Positions 1-7,923 of a stretch of DNA of 33,156 nt are shown piece by piece. Made by a program: the position numbers and the translations under genes. The first letter of the stretch is position 1. Every line of letters begins with the position of its first letter. The stretch is from the NCBI GenBank assembly GCA_028280455.1, contig JANQLT010000013.1, positions 1 through 33,156 of the forward strand, written 5' to 3'. Source of the stretch: Kiloniellales bacterium (GTDB lineage: Bacteria; Pseudomonadota; Alphaproteobacteria; Kiloniellales; JAKSDN01). The notes under the pieces are model-generated. The model searched no databases, was not told where the DNA came from, and was given only the letters and a program-made list of their open reading frames with translations.

Positions 1-134
1 CGGCTCCGGCTAAGCTCAGCCTTCGGCTTCGCTAAGCCTCCACGCCCTCTCCCCCGACGGGGGAGAGGGATGCGCAGGCTTGGCGAGGCGCAGCCGAGCC
101 CTAGCCGGAGCTGGGTGAGGGGGCGGTTCGTTTC
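1..134. repeat. Large palindromic intergenic repeat, copy 1 (cut by window edge)
   Basis: This stretch matches the reverse complement of 24204-24357 almost base for base. Shared parts include the core hairpin CCCTCTCCCCC-GAC-GGGGGAGAGGG, the flanking AAGCCTCCACG and GATGCGCAGGCTTGGC blocks, and the terminal GCTGGGTGAGGGGGC. The left end lies outside the window. It has no coding potential and sits just downstream of the antitoxin gene, where a toxin gene would be expected. I read it as a member of a dispersed palindromic element family that can fold into a long stem on either strand. Confidence 0.85.
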
Positions 135-192
135 CCTTCGGTAGCGCGCCGGCGATGCCACCTAACCCGGCAATGCTCCAGGGAAAGCCGGT

Positions 193-438
193 CTACGAGC
201 GGTAGAGCTCCTGCCGGTCGACCTTCAGACCGCGCAACGAAGCGCCCTCTTCCAGGCGCGCCATCATGCGCTCGCAGGCCGTAGTCCAGCTTGGGGAGTC
301 CGTCTTTGCGCTGCCGTGGGGCAAGAGCTTGGCGACCGGTCGACCGCGCCGGGTCACCAGGATTTCCTCGCCTTTCTCCACGTCATTGATCAGCTTGCGG
401 AGCTGCCGCCTCAAGACTGTCAGCAATACTCGGCGCAT
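193..438 (-). CDS. Phd/YefM-type antitoxin, apparently without a toxin partner
   Basis: This 81-residue protein has the Phd/YefM antitoxin N-terminus: MRRVLLTVLRRQLRKLIND, then VEKGEEILVTRRGRPVAKLLP, the signature strand-turn of the fold. The family represses its own promoter through this domain and neutralises a PIN or RelE-type toxin through the C-terminal tail. I chose the ATG at 438, which has GAGGGG about 8 bases upstream; a TTG two codons earlier would be too close to that site. It lies 18 bp after the DUF3971 stop on the same strand and may be co-transcribed. A toxin would normally follow below position 193, but only about 60 bp of non-coding sequence and the palindromic repeat are seen there. 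It may be an orphan, or the toxin may have been lost. The family call is solid; a function without a toxin is unknown. Confidence 0.8.
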   Translation of the reverse strand: MRRVLLTVLRRQLRKLINDVEKGEEILVTRRGRPVAKLLPHGSAKTDSPSWTTACERMMARLEEGASLRGLKVDRQELYRS

Positions 439-456
439 CGACAAAGCCCCTCGGGC

Positions 457-3400
457 CTATCGCCCCTTCCCCTCCGGAAACACCGTCGGCTCCTCGCCCT
501 TGCCCTCGCCGCTGAAGATGCCGCGGAGCCAGCCGGGGGCGAGGGCGGAGAGCGGGTTGACGCTGGCTTGGGGCGCGTCGAGGGTGCCGGTGACGTCGTA
601 GGTGAAGGCGACGAATCCCTCGCCCTCGCCGCCGGTCAGGATGGTGCCGAGCACCGGGATCTCGCCCAGCAGTTGGTTCAGGCCGTAGACCGGCACGATG
701 GTGCCGCGCAGGTCGACGCCGTCCTGCTCGAGGTCGACCTCCCCCTTGGCGGTGATGCCGAGCGAGGCCCCGTAGGCGCGCAGCAGCTCGCTCTTGATCA
801 CGTCGTCCTCCAGGGTCACCTCGCCGACCAGCCGCTCGAAGGGGATGCCGTCGCTGGACAGCACGTCGACGATGCCGGTGAGCGAAGCGACCAAAAGGAC
901 CTCGGCCAGCACCGGCGCGTCGATCAGGGTAAAGTCGTCGGCCTCGACCGAGGCGCGCAGCACCCCGCCGGGCGCCTCGCGCTCGCCGGTGATGGTCATC
1001 TCGCCACCCTCGACAGTGTCGAGCAGGTCGAGCGCGCGCAGCACCGAGCCGGCGTCGTTGGTCACCACGTCGAGCTTGTTGCCGCCGCCCGGCTTGGGCC
1101 GGTAGTTGATCTCGATGAAGCGGCCGTCGCGCGCAGCCTCGCCGAGCCCGTCGATCGCCGCCACCTGGCTGTCGCGCTGCCAGAGATGCTGCGGCACCTG
1201 GCCGATGAGCTGGATCTGCTCCCAGCGCTCGGCCGGCCGGTCGAGCGCGAAGGCGACGCCCTCGAGGTAGCGGCCGTCGCCGAAGGAGAGCCGGCGGATG
1301 TTGCGGGCGACGAGCCTCAGCGGCTCTGCCGGCTCGTCGGCCGCCGCCGCCGTGTCCTCGTCCTCATCGTCCAGGAAGGGCGCCGCGTTCAGCACGCCGC
1401 CGCCGATCTCGATATCCAGGCCCTCGCCTCTGTTGTTCACCGTGACGTTGGTCAGGTCGTTGTCGTTGAAGGTCAGGCGGTCGAAGCGGATCTGCTCGAG
1501 GCGCTCGCCGGCCGCGTCGAAGCGGGCATTCGCGCTCAAGGTCATGTTGCCCATCGCCGCTTCCAGATCGCGCAGCGCTACCAGGCGATCGCCGGCCAGA
1601 GTCAGCACGAAGCGGACCTCGCCGGGCTCGCCCGCCGCCTTCGACCAATGCAGCTCCGGCCTCACCAGTTGCGCCTGCTGCATGTTCAGCGCCGCCTCGA
1701 TGCTGCCGCTCTCGTCGCGCTCGCGCTTGACCGCCAGGGAGGCGGAGATCGGCCCGCTCAAGCCCTCCAGGAAATCGAAGCCGAAGCGCGCCCGCGCCGC
1801 GTCGTCCATCGAGGGCACCCGGACCTGGTACTGGCTCTGCGGCCCCGGGCCGTCGGAAAAGGCCTCGCGCCAATCGAGCTGCAGCGGCACGCCGTCGAGC
1901 TCGAGGCTGCCGCGCACCCACATGGCGTCCTTGTCCAAGGCCAGGGACAGTCGCCCCTTGGCGGCGTCCTTGCCGAGCAGCAGCTTGCCGATCGCCACGT
2001 CGAACAGCTCCGCCTGGGTCACCAGCTCGACCTCGTCGAAGCTCAGGTCGCTGAGCAACGGGAAGCGGAACGTGGTCTGGCTCTCGGCCCGGCCCGCCGT
2101 CTGCGCCGGGTCGAGCCCCAGCTTGTCGATCAGGCCGAGGCGCTCGTGGTTGAGCAGCTCCAGGCGCGCGCGCAAGGGCCCCTTGGCGGGGAACTTGATC
2201 TCCATGATCTCGGGGCCGTCGCGGTCGAAGCCCTCGATGGTCAGGTCGGTGGCGCCGATCTCGATCTCGCCGCTGCGCCCGCCCTCGGCCTTGAAGCGCA
2301 TGCCGCGGGCGTCGAAGGTCGCGCTTCCCGTGACCTGGCGGATCGGCGGCATCGGCCTGAGATAGTGAATCTCGAGGCCGCGGTAGCGGAAGCTGCCGTT
2401 CAGCACATCGGGATCGACGGAGAGCCCGCCATCCGGCCCGACGCTGGCTCTGAGGGTCAGCTGCCCGGACTCCAAGGTGCCGGCCGTGATGTTTTCGGTG
2501 ATCCAGTCGCGCGCGCCTTCGTCCATGCCGAGCGGCCAATAGAGGTCGGTCTCCGCCATGGCCAGGTCGCTGACTTTCAGCTCGCCCGCGAAGCTGCCGC
2601 TGTCCCCCCACAGAAGCGCCTCGCCGCTCAGCGTCAGCCCGGGCCCCGGCGCCGCCGCGCTGCCGAAGTCCAGGTGCGCGTCGTAGAGCTTGATGCGCTG
2701 CTCGCGGCCGTCGAAGGCACCGCTGATGTTGAGGCCGCGCAGCGGCCGCGGCTCCGGCAGGAGATCGCCGAGATCGAGCAGGCCGCTCTCCGCGGCGATG
2801 TCGAAGGTGGCGCTGTCCAGCCGGCCGCCGAGCGACAGGGTCGCCGCGACCGAGCCGCCGAGCGGCGCCTGCAGGCCGCGCAGCCGCTCCAGGGCCGACC
2901 AGTCGCCGGGCAGGGAGGCGATCTGCAGGCCGCCGAAGCTGCTCGCCAGGTCGACCAGGCCGCTCTGCTCGTCGTAGGTGAAGGCCATCTCGACGCCGAC
3001 CGGCGAGTCCGGCAGGTCGAGCTGGGCGGCCATCTCTCCGGTGATGCCGGGCGCCCCGCGCCGCAGGTCCAGGATCACCTTGGAGGCATGCCAGTCGACG
3101 CCGCGGACCTTGTCCCGAACCGCCACCTGGGCGTCCTCGATCCTGATGCGGGTCATGAAGCTGAGCCGGCGCCGGGGGTCCGGCCGGGCCAGCAGGTCGT
3201 CGACCACGGCCCTGAGGATCTGCTTGCCCTCGCCATGGGGCGGGAAGGGCGCGGCCGTCTGGGTCTCGCCGGCCTGGGCCGAGCCGATCATGAAGCGGCC
3301 GTCGGCCTGGCGCTCGACGACGATGAGCGGCCGGATCACCTCGACCCGGGTCGGCGCGATGGTGCCCTTGAGCAGGGCGCGCAGGCTCAGGGTGACCGCC

Positions 3401-3828
3401 ACGTCGGGCAGGAAGGCCACCGGCTGGCCCTCGGGATCGCGCAGCAGCAGGCGGCGCACCCGCAGGTCGACGTTGCGCGGCCAGCCCTCCCAGGTCAGCA
3501 GCGTCTCCTCGACCTCGGCGAGCAGGCCGCGCTCCTCGGAGTTGAAGGCCTGTTCGAGATAGGGCGTCAGGAAATCGAGCCGGACCGGTTCGGACGACAG
3601 CCGCCAGACGGCGACACCGCTGAGGATGATCAGGCCGGCGAGGACGCCGATGCCGGCCTCGAGGGCCAGCTTCAGGTAGCGATGCCAGGTCCAGCGCTTG
3701 CGGGCGCGCGCCGCTTTCGCGGGCCTGGCGGGCCTGCTCCCTTGCGAGCGCTCCGGGCCGGCCGCATGATCGGGTTGGGCGCGATCGGGTTGGCCGCGAT
3801 CGGGTTGGAGGGGGCTGCGATCCTGCAC
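457..3828 (-). CDS. DUF3971/AsmA-like (YhdP-family) inner-membrane protein
   Basis: This 1123-residue protein resembles the YhdP/AsmA-like group. Members are anchored in the inner membrane and span the periplasm as a long beta-rich groove implicated in phospholipid transport to the outer membrane. A basic, proline-rich cytoplasmic N-terminus (residues 1-50) precedes one hydrophobic helix at about 57-76. The rest is long beta-strand-rich sequence with the typical C-terminal AsmA-like segment (DLRGTIVPVYGLNQLLGEIP near the end). Translation starts at GTG 3828. Residues 8-20 come from a 15-bp tandem repeat, so the real start could be downstream. Only 26 bp separate this start from that of glnE, leaving no room for two independent promoters, so control elements must lie inside one of the genes. 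The family assignment is good; the substrate is not evident. Confidence 0.85.
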   Translation of the reverse strand: MQDRSPLQPDRGQPDRAQPDHAAGPERSQGSRPARPAKAARARKRWTWHRYLKLALEAGIGVLAGLIILSGVAVWRLSSEPVRLDFLTPYLEQAFNSEERGLLAEVEETLLTWEGWPRNVDLRVRRLLLRDPEGQPVAFLPDVAVTLSLRALLKGTIAPTRVEVIRPLIVVERQADGRFMIGSAQAGETQTAAPFPPHGEGKQILRAVVDDLLARPDPRRRLSFMTRIRIEDAQVAVRDKVRGVDWHASKVILDLRRGAPGITGEMAAQLDLPDSPVGVEMAFTYDEQSGLVDLASSFGGLQIASLPGDWSALERLRGLQAPLGGSVAATLSLGGRLDSATFDIAAESGLLDLGDLLPEPRPLRGLNISGAFDGREQRIKLYDAHLDFGSAAAPGPGLTLSGEALLWGDSGSFAGELKVSDLAMAETDLYWPLGMDEGARDWITENITAGTLESGQLTLRASVGPDGGLSVDPDVLNGSFRYRGLEIHYLRPMPPIRQVTGSATFDARGMRFKAEGGRSGEIEIGATDLTIEGFDRDGPEIMEIKFPAKGPLRARLELLNHERLGLIDKLGLDPAQTAGRAESQTTFRFPLLSDLSFDEVELVTQAELFDVAIGKLLLGKDAAKGRLSLALDKDAMWVRGSLELDGVPLQLDWREAFSDGPGPQSQYQVRVPSMDDAARARFGFDFLEGLSGPISASLAVKRERDESGSIEAALNMQQAQLVRPELHWSKAAGEPGEVRFVLTLAGDRLVALRDLEAAMGNMTLSANARFDAAGERLEQIRFDRLTFNDNDLTNVTVNNRGEGLDIEIGGGVLNAAPFLDDEDEDTAAAADEPAEPLRLVARNIRRLSFGDGRYLEGVAFALDRPAERWEQIQLIGQVPQHLWQRDSQVAAIDGLGEAARDGRFIEINYRPKPGGGNKLDVVTNDAGSVLRALDLLDTVEGGEMTITGEREAPGGVLRASVEADDFTLIDAPVLAEVLLVASLTGIVDVLSSDGIPFERLVGEVTLEDDVIKSELLRAYGASLGITAKGEVDLEQDGVDLRGTIVPVYGLNQLLGEIPVLGTILTGGEGEGFVAFTYDVTGTLDAPQASVNPLSALAPGWLRGIFSGEGKGEEPTVFPEGKGR
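3768..3812. repeat. Three tandem 15-bp repeats
   Basis: Three consecutive 15-bp units begin GATCGGGTTGG, differing mainly in the last four bases. They lie inside the 5' end of the DUF3971 gene, where they encode a QPDR-type pentapeptide repeat, and about 45-90 bp upstream of the glnE start. Length variation by slippage would be in frame. Confidence 0.85.
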
Positions 3829-3854
3829 GGTGACGCTATGGCTCTCGTTCGCTG

Positions 3855-6848
3855 ATGGACGGGCACTTCATTCGGGAGTCTCTCGATCGGCTGCCGCGCC
3901 CAGCCGATCCGGAACGCGCGGCCAGAGGGCTCGAGCAGTGGGGCGAGGCCGCACAGCGTCTGGCCACCGCTGAGCTCGTCGAACGGGCAGAGCAACTCGC
4001 CGACGACCCCGCCAGCCGCCGTTTGCTGGAAGCGGTCTTCGGCAACAGCCCGTTTCTCGGCAGAGCCCTCGTAGCCGACCTCGGCTTCGCCCTCGAGCTC
4101 CTCACCCTTGGTCCGGACATCGTGTTAGATCAAGTCCTTGGCGGGCTCAAGGGTGAACTGGCGCCGGAGCGGGACCGCAAGGCGGCCATGCGCGCCCTGC
4201 GTGTGGCCCGGCGCCGTCTGGCCCTGCTGGTGGCGTTGGCGGACATCACCGGCCATTGGTCGCTCGAAAGGGTTACCGGAGCCCTAAGCGACTTCATCGA
4301 CGCCGCGCTGTCCGCCGCGATCGGCTTCCTGCTGCGCCATGCCGCCGGCCGGGGCCAGATCGCCCTCGCCGACGAGGCCGAGCCCGAGCGGGGCTGCGGC
4401 TACGTCGTCCTGGCCATGGGCAAGGGCGGCGCCGGCGAGCTCAACTACTCGTCCGATATCGACCTGATCGTCATCTACGAGGCCAGGAAGCTGCAGCTCC
4501 TGGCCGACCGTACGGCGCCCGAGTTCTTCGTCCGCCTGACCCGCGACCTGGTCTCGCTGATCGAGGAGCGGACGGTCGACGGCTACGTGGCGCGGGTCGA
4601 CCTGCGGCTGCGGCCCGACCCCGGCGCCATGCCGGTGGCCATCTCCTACGGCGCCGCCCTGACCTACTACGAGACCCTGGGCCAGAACTGGGAGCGGGCG
4701 GCCATGATCAAGGCCCGCCCGGCGGCCGGCGACCTGGCGCTCGGCAAGGCCTTCCTGCAGGAGCTGCGCCCCTTCGTCTGGCGCAAGCACCTGGATTTCT
4801 GGGCGATCGACGACATCCACTCGATCAAGCGCCAGATCATCGCCCATCGCGGCGGCGGCGTGATCAGCCTGGCCGGCCACAACATCAAGCTCGGCCGCGG
4901 CGGCATCCGGGAGATCGAGTTCTTCGCCCAGACCCAGCAGCTCATCTACGGCGGCCGCGAGCCCGGCCTGCGCTGCCCGCGCACCTTGGAGGCGCTGCAG
5001 GCGCTGGTCGCGGCGGGGCGGATAGACGAGAAGACCGCCGCCGAGCTGTCGGCGAGCTACCGCTACCTGCGCACCCTCGAGCACCGGCTGCAGATGGTCG
5101 AGGACCAGCAGACCCAGACCCTGCCGGACGACGAGGCCGGCCTGGCCGCGATCGCCGCCTTCATGGGCTTCGAAGACAGGGAGTCCTTCGCGGCGGCGAC
5201 GCTCAAGGCCATGGAGCGGGTCCAAGCCCGCTACGCCGAGCTCTTCGAGGACGCGCCCTCGCTCTCCGGCCCGGGCAACCTGGTCTTCACCGGCGGCGAG
5301 CCGGACCCGGACACCGTCGCCACGCTCTCGACCCTCGGCTACCGCGACGGCGCGGCGGTCTTCAACCTGGTGCGGAGCTGGCATCACGGCCGCTTCCGGG
5401 CGACCCGCAGCGAGCGCAGCCGCCAGCTCCTGACCGAGCTGATGCCGGCCCTGCTGGAAGCGCTCGGCCGCACGCCGAACCCGGACCTGGCGATCGCCAA
5501 GTTCCACGAGTTCCTCTCGGGCCTGCCCTCGGGCGTGCAGCTCTTTTCGCTGCTCTGCGCCAACCCCAGCCTGCTCAAGCTGATCGCCGAGATCATGGGC
5601 AGCGCGCCCGCCCTGGCCGACCACCTGAGCCGCAACGCCGGCCTGCTCGACTCGGTGCTGAGCCAGGGCTTCTTCGGGCCGCGGCCGAGCAAGTCGGAGC
5701 TGCGCCGGACCTGGAACGAGGCCCTCGGCCAGGCCCGGGACTATCAGGACGTCCTCGACTTCTCGCGCCGCTGGGCCAACGACGCGCGCTTCCAGGTCGG
5801 CGTCAATGCCCTGCGCCAGGTCCTGGACGTCGACGAGGCCGGCCGGGCGATCAGCGACATCGTCGACATCGCCCTGGAGGGCCTCTACGAGCCGGTCATC
5901 GAGGAGTTCGCCCGGCGCCACGGCCGCATCGAGGGCGGCGGCCTGGCGGTGCTGGCGCTGGGCAAGCTCGGCGCCCGGGAGATGACCCCGACCTCGGACC
6001 TCGACCTGATCTTCCTGTTCGACGCCGCCGAGGGCGCGACCCAGTCGGACGGCGAGAAGCCGCTCGACGTCATGACCTATTCGGCGCGCCTGTCGCAGCG
6101 CTACATCGCCGCGGTGACGGCGCCCACCGCCGAGGGCCGGCTCTGGGAGGTCGACATGCGGCTGCGGCCCTCGGGCAAGAGCGGGCCGATCGCCACCAGC
6201 CTGGAGGGCTTCCTGCGCTATCACCGGGAGGAGGCCTGGACCTGGGAGCGCATGGCCCTGACCCGCGCCCGCGTGGTGGTCGGCGACCCGGCCTTCACGG
6301 AAGCGATCGACCGGGCGATCCGGTCGCTGCTCACGACGCCGATCGCGCCGGAGCGGCTGCTGCGCGACGTCGCCGAGATGCGGGCGCGGATCGAGAAGGA
6401 GTTCCCGGCCCGCTCGCCCTGGGCGCTGAAACACTTACGCGGCGGCCTGGTCGACCTCGACTTCCTGGCCCAGGGCCTGCAGCTCCGCCACGCGCCGGCC
6501 CATCCCGAGGTGCTCGACCGCTCCACCCAGTGGGCCTTCGTCAAGCTGGCCGAGGCCCGCTGCCTCGACCCGAAGGCGGCGCAACGCCTGGCCTCGGCCA
6601 CCCGCTTCATGCGCAAGCTGCAGCTCCTGCTGCGCCTGACCGCGGGCGACGACCTCGACGAAGAGACCGCGCCCGAGGGCCTCAAGGAGCTGCTCTCCAA
6701 GGCCTTCGACCTGGCGGACTTCGAAGCCCTGCGCGCCCGCCTCCTGGCCACCGCCGAAGGCGTCCACGACCTCTTCCTGGACATGGTCGAGGAACCGGCG
6801 GCAAAGCTCCCGCCGCTCGACGAGGAGGCCGCGGAGAAAGAGGCCTGA
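3855..6848 (+). CDS. glnE: Bifunctional glutamine synthetase adenylyltransferase/deadenylylase
   Basis: GlnE adds AMP to, or removes it from, the conserved tyrosine of glutamine synthetase in response to PII and glutamine, setting nitrogen assimilation. The protein is 997 residues, normal for the family, and has both nucleotidyltransferase halves. The N-terminal (deadenylylase) half carries MGKGGAGELNYSSDIDLIV at about residues 186-205. The C-terminal (adenylyltransferase) half carries LGKLGAREMTPTSDLDLIF at about 699-718. Both have the metal-binding DxD intact. Each half also has its downstream partner motif (YVARVDLRLRPD and LWEVDMRLRPSGKSGP). The first glycine-rich motif reads GKGGAGE instead of the more common GKLGGxE. 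The ATG at 3855 has no clear Shine-Dalgarno sequence. It is divergent from the DUF3971 gene. Confidence 0.97.
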   Translation: MDGHFIRESLDRLPRPADPERAARGLEQWGEAAQRLATAELVERAEQLADDPASRRLLEAVFGNSPFLGRALVADLGFALELLTLGPDIVLDQVLGGLKGELAPERDRKAAMRALRVARRRLALLVALADITGHWSLERVTGALSDFIDAALSAAIGFLLRHAAGRGQIALADEAEPERGCGYVVLAMGKGGAGELNYSSDIDLIVIYEARKLQLLADRTAPEFFVRLTRDLVSLIEERTVDGYVARVDLRLRPDPGAMPVAISYGAALTYYETLGQNWERAAMIKARPAAGDLALGKAFLQELRPFVWRKHLDFWAIDDIHSIKRQIIAHRGGGVISLAGHNIKLGRGGIREIEFFAQTQQLIYGGREPGLRCPRTLEALQALVAAGRIDEKTAAELSASYRYLRTLEHRLQMVEDQQTQTLPDDEAGLAAIAAFMGFEDRESFAAATLKAMERVQARYAELFEDAPSLSGPGNLVFTGGEPDPDTVATLSTLGYRDGAAVFNLVRSWHHGRFRATRSERSRQLLTELMPALLEALGRTPNPDLAIAKFHEFLSGLPSGVQLFSLLCANPSLLKLIAEIMGSAPALADHLSRNAGLLDSVLSQGFFGPRPSKSELRRTWNEALGQARDYQDVLDFSRRWANDARFQVGVNALRQVLDVDEAGRAISDIVDIALEGLYEPVIEEFARRHGRIEGGGLAVLALGKLGAREMTPTSDLDLIFLFDAAEGATQSDGEKPLDVMTYSARLSQRYIAAVTAPTAEGRLWEVDMRLRPSGKSGPIATSLEGFLRYHREEAWTWERMALTRARVVVGDPAFTEAIDRAIRSLLTTPIAPERLLRDVAEMRARIEKEFPARSPWALKHLRGGLVDLDFLAQGLQLRHAPAHPEVLDRSTQWAFVKLAEARCLDPKAAQRLASATRFMRKLQLLLRLTAGDDLDEETAPEGLKELLSKAFDLADFEALRARLLATAEGVHDLFLDMVEEPAAKLPPLDEEAAEKEA

Positions 6849-6906
6849 GCGCCCGCCCGTCGCACCCGCTCCGGTCTCACCCGCAGAACGCCAAACCACC
6901 GAAATC

Positions 6907-6992
6907 CGTCACCCTCGGACTTGACCCGAGGGTCCATCGAGGTCCGAGACTCGGTCGCCGATGGATTGTCGGATCAAGTCCGACAATGACAA
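6907..6992. repeat. 86-bp palindromic repeat, copy A
   Basis: Nearly identical to 7064-7150 in direct orientation. The unit is itself an imperfect inverted repeat: the left part GTCACCCTCGGACTTGACCC is partly mirrored by the right part ending ATCAAGTCCGACAATGAC. Repeats of this style (CGGACTTGATCCGAGGGTCC) are common between genes in Alphaproteobacteria. No coding sequence was detected. Confidence 0.9.
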
Positions 6993-7063
6993 GTGAGGAG
7001 CAAAGGCTCGTGCGCCGCGGCCAGGTGGAGGACAACGGAGAACGGACCCACCCAGCCCACCGC

Positions 7064-7150
7064 CCGTCACCCTCGGACTTGATCCGAGGGTCCATCGAGG
7101 TCCGAGACTCGGTCGACGATGGATTGTCGGATCAAGTCCGACAATGACAA
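7064..7150. repeat. 87-bp palindromic repeat, copy B
   Basis: Direct-orientation copy of 6907-6992, differing at only a few positions (for example GACCC versus GATCC, and TCGCC versus TCGAC). Its right end is 31 bp from the msrA stop. Two near-identical copies so close together suggest recent local duplication or double insertion of the element. Confidence 0.9.
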
Positions 7151-7181
7151 TTGGAGGGAACGGAGTCCTGAAGCTATCCGC

Positions 7182-7817
7182 CTAAGCCTTCTTCAGCCGA
7201 TCGCCGAACTGCTTGCTGAGCTTGGCCAGCTTGGGCGCGGTGTTGTAGGCGATGTAGGGCTGGCTCGGGTTCCGCGCGGCATAGTCCTGGTGATAGTCCT
7301 CGGCCTCGAAGAAGGCCTCCAGCGGCTCGAGGGTGGTGACGATCGGGCTGCCGAAGACGCCGGCGCTGTCGAGCTGGGCGATGTAGGCCTCGGCGACCGC
7401 CTTCTGCTCGGCATCGACCGGGAAGATCGCCGAGCGGTACTGCCGGCCGATGTCGGCGCCCTGGCGGTCGAGCTGGGTCGGGTCGTGGGCCACGGCGAAG
7501 AAGACCTTGAGCAAGGTGCCGTAGCTGATGCGCGCCGGGTCGAAACGGACCCGGACGACCTCGGCATGCTCCGTGCGGCCGCTGCAGACCGTGCGGTAGT
7601 CGGCCGTCTCGGCGTCGCCGCCGGCATAGCCCGAGGTGACCTCGAGGACGCCGTCCAGCGCCTTGTAGACCGCCTCGACGCACCAGAAGCAGCCGCCGGC
7701 CAGGACGGCCTCCTGCGTGCCGCCGCCTTCCGGCGCGGGCAGGTCCTGGGCCGGATCGGGGAAGCTCTCGGGCACCAGCCCGAGGCTGTCGCCATAGGAC
7801 TCGGTCGGCAAGGGCAT
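7182..7817 (-). CDS. msrA: Peptide-methionine (S)-S-oxide reductase
   Basis: MsrA reduces the S-epimer of methionine sulfoxide in free and protein-bound methionine, repairing oxidised proteins. The 211-residue protein has the catalytic signature AVLAGGCFWCVEAVY, with the attacking cysteine in GCFWC. It also has the conserved TSGYAGG, HAEVVRVRFDP and GRQYRSAIF blocks and a C-terminal EDYHQDY segment. I placed the start at ATG 7817 because AGGAGGG lies 5 bases upstream. An open frame continues 27 codons further, but that part is not conserved-looking and has no better site. The N-terminal PESFPDP stretch is common in longer MsrA forms. It converges on glnE; no msrB is seen nearby. Certain by family. 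Confidence 0.96.
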   Translation of the reverse strand: MPLPTESYGDSLGLVPESFPDPAQDLPAPEGGGTQEAVLAGGCFWCVEAVYKALDGVLEVTSGYAGGDAETADYRTVCSGRTEHAEVVRVRFDPARISYGTLLKVFFAVAHDPTQLDRQGADIGRQYRSAIFPVDAEQKAVAEAYIAQLDSAGVFGSPIVTTLEPLEAFFEAEDYHQDYAARNPSQPYIAYNTAPKLAKLSKQFGDRLKKA

Positions 7818-7822
7818 CAGAA

Positions 7823-7829
7823 CCCTCCT
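7823..7829 (-). promoter_or_regulatory. Ribosome-binding site fixing the msrA start
   Basis: AGGAGGG on the minus strand, 5 bases before ATG 7817. It makes the internal ATG the likely start instead of the upstream end of the open frame at 7898. Confidence 0.8.
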
Positions 7830-7845
7830 GACTGCTGTGCGAAGC

Positions 7846-7867
7846 CTGTCGAGAAGCATCTCGACAG
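7846..7867. terminator. Perfect 9-bp stem-loop between the dehydrogenase gene and msrA
   Basis: The arms CTGTCGAGA and TCTCGACAG pair perfectly around a 4-base loop. It lies 57 bp after the dehydrogenase stop and 29 bp before the msrA start. No T-run follows, so it is a weak intrinsic terminator at best. It may instead be a small palindromic repeat or an RNA structure in the msrA leader. Confidence 0.45.
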
Positions 7868-7923
7868 TGTATCTGTGCGTCGGCAGGGCCCGCAACAAGG
7901 CTCAGGCGGCCCCGGCCCGGACC

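Larger units (their letters stand above)
6849..7181. other. Non-coding region between convergent glnE and msrA
   Basis: This 333-bp stretch contains no convincing gene. It is mostly two copies of a repeat (6907-6992 and 7064-7150) separated by about 71 bp of unrelated sequence. Because glnE and msrA converge here, the stem-forming repeats may also help separate the two transcripts. Confidence 0.75.

Noticed and set aside
316..3855. Very long plus-strand open frame opposite the DUF3971 gene
   Set aside because: It reads as alanine/glutamate/arginine-rich low-complexity protein without family features, typical of the antisense frame of a high-G+C gene; the minus-strand gene has clear domain structure.
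6877..7095. Small minus-strand frame with MDPRIKSEGDG-like sequence
   Set aside because: It is a translation of the palindromic repeat, a frequent false small gene in Alphaproteobacteria.
4256..7147. Long plus-strand frame overlapping glnE and running through the repeats
   Set aside because: Arginine/proline-rich shadow of the glnE codons in another frame; glnE motifs are unambiguous.
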